38,276 bases of DNA from Ruminococcus sp. Its GTDB lineage: Bacteria > Bacillota > Clostridia > Oscillospirales > Ruminococcaceae. A model generated the notes under the pieces. The model was not told the origin of the DNA and did no database searches. It worked only from the letters and a program-made list of their open reading frames with translations. The position numbers were made by a program, and so were the translations under genes. How positions within the stretch are numbered: position 1 is the first letter of the stretch; the number at the start of each line of letters is the position of its first letter. The stretch covers positions 1-38,276 of the forward strand of contig NZ_JAILNU010000091.1 of assembly GCF_024691275.1 (NCBI RefSeq), in the 5' to 3' direction. This document shows, piece by piece, positions 33,048 through 38,276 of the stretch.

Positions 33048-36000
33048 TTATTCATCGAATGAACTGATAAGTCCGAGCTTGAACTTCTGAATGAGAAGTG
33101 CGTCGGAATTGGTAAGGCCTTTCTTGCCGTCAACATCAGCATTTACTTCGCCCTGTGCTGTGATGCTGGAGCCCGACTTGCCCTGTGCGTATTTGTCTGG
33201 GTTAGTAGCTACCTGCATTACAAGAACGGCATCAGCTATATTAACATTGTTGTCGAGGTTAGCATCGCCCTTCAGAGTAGGCTGTAATGCTTTTTCAGCA
33301 TCAGCAAGAGGAGCGATCTCTATCGGACGAATGATGATGTAATTCACATTGATAGCCTTATCCTCAGATGTGATGGCAAGTCTTATACTGCCGCCGTCAA
33401 CTGTGATCTCGCCGGTCGAAGGAGTCTTACCGTCAGTTGCACAGTTTTCCATAACAACTTTTTCGGAAGATGTTCCGGGGTCAAGAGTTACCTTCGGCTT
33501 TGTTGAACAGCTCCACGGGTTGCTGAAGCACATCTCTACTTCGTATCTGCCCTTGGGAAGCGTAAAGCCGTATACGAGATGGCGTGCGATGTTGTTCTCA
33601 TACTGGTTCTTGGTGTAGCGGAACGAAGCTGTCTTGTCTCTTCCGTCACCTGCGTTGTACTCATCGCACCATGTATTTGCAGTGTAGATACCGCCGCCCT
33701 TTGAACTGCCGTTGTACTGGTCTGTCGGATCGTCAATAAGTCCCCATACAGCTCCTGTTACCGGATCAGCACCGTAGAGCTGTTCTGTAACGCTGTTAAA
33801 GCTTCCGAGCTTGTCTCTGCCTGTGAGGGTTGAAGTGTCCTGGTCGCCGCAGTCAACGAAGTACGCGATACTGCTGTCATATTCATAGAGAGGCTTGACA
33901 GCTGTCATATAGATGAAATCGCAGACCTTTGCGGATTCTTTGCCGTCATTCGAGGAGAAACCTACTGTAAGCACATCATATTCAGTTCCGTCAGCTGTAA
34001 TATGTTCAGCGTTCTTTTCGATAAGCTCCGGAGGGATAACGAACTTGACATCGTATACATCTTCATTGCCGCTGTAATCAAGCGTACCGGCATACAGTAT
34101 CTTGTCTCCGACAGTTATGCGTATCGTCTTGCCGTTGTCGGATTTGCGGAACTTTACTGTGAGCATAGTGTAATCTGCTTCCGGATCGATAGCCATACGA
34201 TAGCTGAAACTGCCGCCTGCAAGTGCATAACGGTAAGTGCTGTCATCAGTAACGCCCTTTGTATTGTACTCCTGCATATTGTGGAGGTTGTCGTTCTCAT
34301 ACTGACCGTAACCCGGCTGTACGGTATCAGTAACTGTTGATTTTGAACGAGGAGGCTTTTCAACATCTGTACTGCTGCTCTGGAAATTCCAGTAGATGCC
34401 GTATCTCTGCTGATACTGACGATAATGAGGTGTAAACGTCAGATCGTGGTCTGTACCCTTGAGAGTGAATTTCAGAGAAGAGCTGTCCTTGACGAGATTG
34501 TCATTGATATTGTACATAAAGGTTCCGACAGAGGTCTTGTCGTCGGATATGCGGATATTCTCGGAGGGAGTCACAGGCTCTTTCGGAATGGTTACCCACA
34601 TACCTGTCGAACCGGTGGTCATATTCTGCTTGCCGAGCTCTGCACTAAGTACAACAGGACCATACTTGAAGCCGTAGACGGTATTCTTGTCCGGGAGAGG
34701 ATATGCCTTTACCTCTTCGGGAATAGTAAGCTCTATCTTATCGCCGCTGCTGAAGTTTCCTGTGACCTGAGCGTAGCCGTCTATCGTCTTGTAATTGTAC
34801 TTCTCATTATTGACCTTTACAGTCATATTTCCGGCTTTCCAGTCGGGGATACGGAAACGGAACTCAACAGCACCGCTGCCGTCTATGGTGAACTTCGAGG
34901 TATCTCCGTCAGGGATAGAGCTGTCCTGCGTTATTTTCATATTCTTTTCAGCCCAGTTGAGTATGGAACTCTGATACATATTGACATACAGCGTATTATC
35001 ATCGTGCATATAGATAGTATCACCGAGCTTTGTAAAGCTCTCCATACCGCTTCCTGTACAGCACCAGAACTTATCCCAGCGTGTGCTGTAGACCTTGAAG
35101 TAACCGGTAGCCATAGGCTGGAAATAGGTCGTCATACCGCTCTCGGGATTCTGCGACGAGAGAATGGAATTGTAGTACGTTCCCTCATAAAAGTCCATAT
35201 ACTTCACATCGCCGGTTATCTTGAAGAGCTCACGGCTGAGCTTGAGCATATTGTAGGAGTTGCAGGTCTCACAGTTGCAGTTTGTACGCTCCTTGTCGAG
35301 GACATCGTCCATGCCGAAGTGTTCCCACTCGCTGTTTCCGCCTGTGATATAGGTATGGTGTGTAACGACCATATCCCAGAATGCTTCGGCGTACTGGAGA
35401 TAGCGTGAAGCGTCTATCTTCTCGCCGTTTACAGTCTTGCCGTCAAGAGCAATGTAGCGCTTGAGCGCACCGAGAAACTTCGGGATAGTAGTGTTTGCGT
35501 GTTTGCCGTTGAGAACATTCGCGCCGCCTTTGAGGACCGCTTCGTGAAGTCTGGTCTCATCAAAGTAATGAGCAGCAACAGCATGATTGTCCTTGCCTGT
35601 GATAAGGTAGAGGTCATACAGACAGTCGTTCATGCCTCCGTACTCTATGGAAAGCACGGTATTGCGGGTCTGCTCGCTCCAGCCCTTTGCTCTGTTATAC
35701 ACCCAGTCGCCGAGAGCAGAACCGACATCTTTAGCCGGTCCATAGCCGGTTGCATTGTAGACATCCACCAGGCCGGCGATGAGCTTGTGCATTGTGTACC
35801 ACGGCACCCATGCGTCATCGAAGATATTTGCCTTGCCCACCTCAACACGGTCGAACTGCCGCTCAACATTGCGGTCCGACGGAACAGGTGCTGCCCACAG
35901 GAAGCCGCTTTTTCCCTTTGAATTCTGCTGACATATCTTCATATTGTCAATGAGCGTCTTTATACGCTTGTAAAGAGCGTCCTTCTGTTCAGAGGTAATG

Positions 36001-36356
36001 TTCGGGTTCTGATAGGCCTGCGCGATCGCAGTGAGGTAGTGGCCGACGCAGTGACCTGCGATATTTGTATTTTCCCAGCCGCCGTAACGTGTTGCACCAT
36101 TTGTACTTAGTCCGGCATTGTCACGGAAGCCGGCAAGCAGTTTTTCAGTATCAAATGCAAGAAGGTAATCCATTTCCTTTTCAAAAGCATTGACACTGTA
36201 ATTGTCCTTCATCGTTACATCAGACAGCGCGAAATCCTGTATCTTTGATGAAGCGGCCGCGGTGTCGAGCTCCGGTGAAATGAGATTCGGGAAACCGGCT
36301 GCAATAGCAGCAGTTACCCCGAGAGAGGTCATGCGTTTGATCAAGTTTATCCCCAT
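33048..36356 (-). CDS. GH127/GH146-type beta-L-arabinofuranosidase with dockerin
   Basis: 1,102 residues; ATG behind AAAGGAG. The N terminus is a signal peptide of modest hydrophobicity (about 1-35). The catalytic DUF1680 domain spans about 40-620: E363 and C365 in C-E-T-C-N, and C432-C433 in W-C-C-T-G, equivalent to the Zn-ligand Glu and Cys residues of the Bifidobacterium GH127 enzyme, where the first Cys of the pair is the nucleophile. Beta-sandwich and carbohydrate-binding-like modules occupy about 640-1025 (one contains Y-R-Q-Y-Q-Q-R-Y-G-I-Y-W). The dockerin is at about 1030-1102. The enzyme would release L-arabinose from arabinan, arabinoxylan or glycoprotein side chains outside the cell. 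GH127 versus GH146 cannot be settled by eye. Confidence 0.88.
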   Translation of the reverse strand: MGINLIKRMTSLGVTAAIAAGFPNLISPELDTAAASSKIQDFALSDVTMKDNYSVNAFEKEMDYLLAFDTEKLLAGFRDNAGLSTNGATRYGGWENTNIAGHCVGHYLTAIAQAYQNPNITSEQKDALYKRIKTLIDNMKICQQNSKGKSGFLWAAPVPSDRNVERQFDRVEVGKANIFDDAWVPWYTMHKLIAGLVDVYNATGYGPAKDVGSALGDWVYNRAKGWSEQTRNTVLSIEYGGMNDCLYDLYLITGKDNHAVAAHYFDETRLHEAVLKGGANVLNGKHANTTIPKFLGALKRYIALDGKTVNGEKIDASRYLQYAEAFWDMVVTHHTYITGGNSEWEHFGMDDVLDKERTNCNCETCNSYNMLKLSRELFKITGDVKYMDFYEGTYYNSILSSQNPESGMTTYFQPMATGYFKVYSTRWDKFWCCTGSGMESFTKLGDTIYMHDDNTLYVNMYQSSILNWAEKNMKITQDSSIPDGDTSKFTIDGSGAVEFRFRIPDWKAGNMTVKVNNEKYNYKTIDGYAQVTGNFSSGDKIELTIPEEVKAYPLPDKNTVYGFKYGPVVLSAELGKQNMTTGSTGMWVTIPKEPVTPSENIRISDDKTSVGTFMYNINDNLVKDSSSLKFTLKGTDHDLTFTPHYRQYQQRYGIYWNFQSSSTDVEKPPRSKSTVTDTVQPGYGQYENDNLHNMQEYNTKGVTDDSTYRYALAGGSFSYRMAIDPEADYTMLTVKFRKSDNGKTIRITVGDKILYAGTLDYSGNEDVYDVKFVIPPELIEKNAEHITADGTEYDVLTVGFSSNDGKESAKVCDFIYMTAVKPLYEYDSSIAYFVDCGDQDTSTLTGRDKLGSFNSVTEQLYGADPVTGAVWGLIDDPTDQYNGSSKGGGIYTANTWCDEYNAGDGRDKTASFRYTKNQYENNIARHLVYGFTLPKGRYEVEMCFSNPWSCSTKPKVTLDPGTSSEKVVMENCATDGKTPSTGEITVDGGSIRLAITSEDKAINVNYIIIRPIEIAPLADAEKALQPTLKGDANLDNNVNIADAVLVMQVATNPDKYAQGKSGSSITAQGEVNADVDGKKGLTNSDALLIQKFKLGLISSFDE

Positions 36357-36385
36357 AAGAAAACTCCTTTCCTGAATATGCCTTA

Positions 36386-36426
36386 ATTATACAACTCCGG
36401 CTCTCTCATCATCAACCCATAAAATG
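36386..36426 (-). promoter_or_regulatory. GH127 promoter with conserved upstream block
   Basis: On the minus strand CATTTTATGGGTTGA (36412-36426) runs into TTGATG (36410-36415), then an 18-nt spacer and TATAAT (36386-36391). The layout is the same as the esterase promoter at 26125-26165. Confidence 0.75.
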
Positions 36427-36537
36427 AATAATAGGTGGATATTGTATATTTTATCTCATCTTTGAACAGAGTTTTTGCATCACGCTCACCAAATCACAGA
36501 ACGCTCCGGCTTTTTTCCACAAATCTTAAACTTGTAC

Positions 36538-36565
36538 TTGACAAATAGAAAACGCGTGATATAAT
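36538..36565 (+). promoter_or_regulatory. Orphan consensus promoter
   Basis: TTGACA (36538-36543), 16-nt spacer, TATAAT (36560-36565). No credible plus-strand gene follows; transcription would run into the repeat at 36605-36677. It is either the promoter of a lost gene or of a small RNA. Confidence 0.65.
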
Positions 36566-36604
36566 ATACTTACAAAAGGCTATTTTAAGCCATATATTCG
36601 ACTT

Positions 36605-36677
36605 AGTTTTAGTTGATTCGCCACACGGCGTGTCAACTTAAACTGGTTCAAAAAGGAGAGCCGAAAGGCTCTCCTGA
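36605..36677 (+). repeat. Amidase-breaking repeat, copy B, with full left arm
   Basis: 36624-36677 matches 28199-28253. Here the left half is also present: AGTTTTAGTTGA (36605-36616) and TCAACTTAAACT (36633-36644) are inverted repeats (11 of 12) around CGCC-N4-GGCG. The fifth GGAGAGCC palindrome is at 36655-36674. Confidence 0.8.
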
Positions 36678-36747
36678 TGGTATATCAAAGAGAAAAATCC
36701 ATATTGCGACGAGCTGTTCTGATCAACAAACTGCTTACGTTTCCTTC

Positions 36748-36778
36748 AAAAAAGCAAAGCAGCCCCATTCGGGGCTGC
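36748..36778 (-). terminator. Terminator of the right-edge gene
   Basis: GCAGCCCC-ATTC-GGGGCTGC; on the minus strand it is followed by TTTGCTTTTTT. It could also end a plus-strand transcript from the orphan promoter. Confidence 0.85.
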
Positions 36779-36815
36779 TCGATTATTACGTTAAGGCAGG
36801 ATACCATTATTGAAC

Positions 36816-38276
36816 TCATTTGCTGCAAGTTGAAGTGAGCTGTATTCTCCATTCACCGCTGTCATCTCTGAAAATAGTGTACTCTCTGCAGTCGTTCTCA
36901 TATTCTACGGTATCATCGTTAGTTTTGACAACTATCATATTTCCGTTAGCTACCCTGACAGCTGTTATCTCAGGATCGTTCTGCATTTTGTAGTACTCAC
37001 ATACATTCTGTGCTCCCCAGAAATGTGTATGGAAGCAGTCATAGCGAACATAGAGGCTGCCGTTGTACATAATATAGTTTGTTAAGTTCATATATGCGTT
37101 GTCGGTATACTCTTTGTATTCTGCATCGAGGTTGAATGAATAACCGGTAGGATATTTGCTGAGGTCTCCGCCGATAACATTGTAAAGCTCTGATGATTTA
37201 TCGGTATACTTTGTGTCGAAATAAGCTTTCAGATCATCTGTATTAGCAAATCTGCTGTCAGTAACCTTTGCATAGTATACAAACCATTCACCGTCTGAGG
37301 GGTTATTGGAGTGCATTGCAAAATTGATCTGGTCGTTTTCATCATACTCGACACCGATACCGTATTTAGCATTATAAACGTCCTTGTAGCCGCTGAGCAT
37401 TTCCTTAGCAACGGCTTCTGCCTCTCCCTGTATGGGCTTGCCGAAATACTTGCTTCCGGATACAAGATCATCAATGCGCCAGTCGTTGTACTCGGCTACC
37501 CATACAAGGTGTAAGGACTGCTCCTCACCAGCGCCTTCATAACCAAGCGTCCAATGAATGAGCATCTCATTGTCATTCAGTTTCTCAGCTGAGAGGTCAA
37601 ATCTTTCGCCTTCTAATCCAGTATTTGAAGCTACTCTGTAAAGCTCATTGTTATAGACGAATAAAAGGCTGTTTACGTCGGTGTATTCAGCTTTTCCGCT
37701 GTCGATCTTGTCTGTAAGATCAGGTATTGCTACATCGTCATTCGTTCCGGGTGCCCATACTGAATACACAAATCTGTTTATAGATTCAGCTGAATGTAAC
37801 TTCTCGTCAGTTACCTTCCATGCTTCGAGCACTGCCGGTACAGAGCCTTCAGCCAGTTTGAAGCTGACAACACTCTCTTCGTGCTCAACAGCACCGCAAT
37901 TTATCTTCCATATATATTCCTCATACTTATCCTTCCACTCCTCAGCGAATGCAGCGAGGTCGGAGGGATCACGTCTGTCATCAGCTGTAACTGTTGCTGC
38001 CTCTGTTGCGGCAGTTGTTTCAGCAGCTGATGTCTCGGTTTCAGCCGCTGATGTTACGATCTCAGCTATTGTTGCATCTGTAACTACCTGAGTAGTTGTT
38101 GATGTAACAGTTGTTGTCATAGCTGCTGTTGTTGACTCAGGAGCTGTTGTTGTGATCTCAACAGCTGCTGCCGCCAGCTTGTTATCACTGCGCTTGTTAT
38201 TGTTCACATGCTTGCCGAGCGCAATGGTTCCGCCGATACCTCCGGCAAGAAGTACGAATGTAGCTGCAATAGCTGC
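36816..38276 (-). CDS. Membrane protein with anti-sigma-like layout (paralogue B), 5'-truncated by window edge
   Basis: The frame runs off the right edge. The first visible residues are a membrane helix (A-T-F-V-L-L-A-G-G-I-G-G-T-I-A-L-G-K-H) matching paralogue A (L-L-I-G-G-I-G-G-S-F-A-L-G-K-H). A long Thr/Ala-rich linker follows. The first extracytoplasmic domain is clearly homologous to paralogue A (D-L-A-A-F-A-E-E-W, V-S-F-K-L-A-E-G, A-E-K-L-N-D-N-E-M-L-I-H-W). A second domain of about 200 residues, absent from A, ends I-F-R-D-D-S-G-E-W-R-I-Q and may be a diverged duplicate of the first. The N-terminal cytoplasmic part and start lie outside the window. Ligand and function are unknown. Confidence 0.7.
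   Translation of the reverse strand, partial: AAIAATFVLLAGGIGGTIALGKHVNNNKRSDNKLAAAAVEITTTAPESTTAAMTTTVTSTTTQVVTDATIAEIVTSAAETETSAAETTAATEAATVTADDRRDPSDLAAFAEEWKDKYEEYIWKINCGAVEHEESVVSFKLAEGSVPAVLEAWKVTDEKLHSAESINRFVYSVWAPGTNDDVAIPDLTDKIDSGKAEYTDVNSLLFVYNNELYRVASNTGLEGERFDLSAEKLNDNEMLIHWTLGYEGAGEEQSLHLVWVAEYNDWRIDDLVSGSKYFGKPIQGEAEAVAKEMLSGYKDVYNAKYGIGVEYDENDQINFAMHSNNPSDGEWFVYYAKVTDSRFANTDDLKAYFDTKYTDKSSELYNVIGGDLSKYPTGYSFNLDAEYKEYTDNAYMNLTNYIMYNGSLYVRYDCFHTHFWGAQNVCEYYKMQNDPEITAVRVANGNMIVVKTNDDTVEYENDCREYTIFRDDSGEWRIQLTSTCSK

Noticed and set aside
34425..35408. Long plus-strand open frame of 327 codons
   Set aside because: It is antisense to the GH127-type gene, has no ribosome-binding site, and its protein resembles nothing; it is a by-product of the opposite strand's codon bias.
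36613..36813. Plus-strand 66-codon frame
   Set aside because: It lies over the repeat and two hairpins, lacks a ribosome-binding site, and has no recognisable sequence.

Overview
The window looks like chromosomal DNA of a fibre-degrading Ruminococcus-type gut Firmicute. Two secreted proteins end in Ruminococcus-style dockerins and a third carries an internal dockerin. Ribosome-binding sites are AAGGAGG-like, promoters are sigma-A-like, and many genes end in clear intrinsic terminators. Species cannot be fixed from sequence alone.

Layout. (1) 1-1680 (+): three overlapping reading frames encoding paralogous proteins of unknown function, the first cut by the left edge; this looks like the end of an integrated element. 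(2) 1681-2090: no gene, but a structured RNA or terminator. (3) 2091-15733 (+): a surface operon of three membrane-anchored proteins with SipW/TasA-type N termini, the first with a damaged 5' end, followed by a giant secreted protein of 3,471 residues rich in GLUG-like repeats. (4) 15862-20935 (-): signalling genes. These are a cytidine-deaminase-fold protein, a frameshifted dCache-GGDEF receptor, and a [FeFe]-hydrogenase-like sensor fused to GGDEF and EAL, probably a hydrogen- or redox-controlled c-di-GMP phosphodiesterase. (5) 21183-27821: dockerin enzymes (GH5-CBM-CE3-dockerin and CBM-dockerin-CE1) flanking an iron alcohol dehydrogenase and a decayed pncB. (6) 27834-28253: intergenic palindromes and an amidase gene cut off at a repeat. 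(7) 28442-30046 (-): an rtcB RNA-ligase operon with a 28-codon leader ORF, an attenuator-like terminator, and a translationally coupled 56-residue basic protein. (8) 30345-31612 (+): an anti-sigma-like membrane protein and a TetR remnant. (9) 31792-32895 (-): a DUF5131-DUF4186 fusion. (10) 33048-36356 (-): a GH127-type beta-L-arabinofuranosidase with dockerin. (11) 36538-38276: an orphan promoter, a second copy of the amidase-breaking repeat, and a second anti-sigma-like protein cut by the right edge.

The dockerin enzymes fit arabinoxylan and xyloglucan breakdown: backbone cleavage, deacetylation or feruloyl removal, and arabinose removal. The esterase and the GH127 gene share a 15-bp identical promoter block and so may be co-regulated. 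The hydrogenase-like sensor, the GGDEF receptor and the giant surface protein would fit a system linking fermentation state to surface attachment, but that link is inference. The strongest candidates for something undescribed are the rtcB leader/attenuator operon, the surface operon, the leader RNA at 18095-18190, and the repeat found at broken genes.
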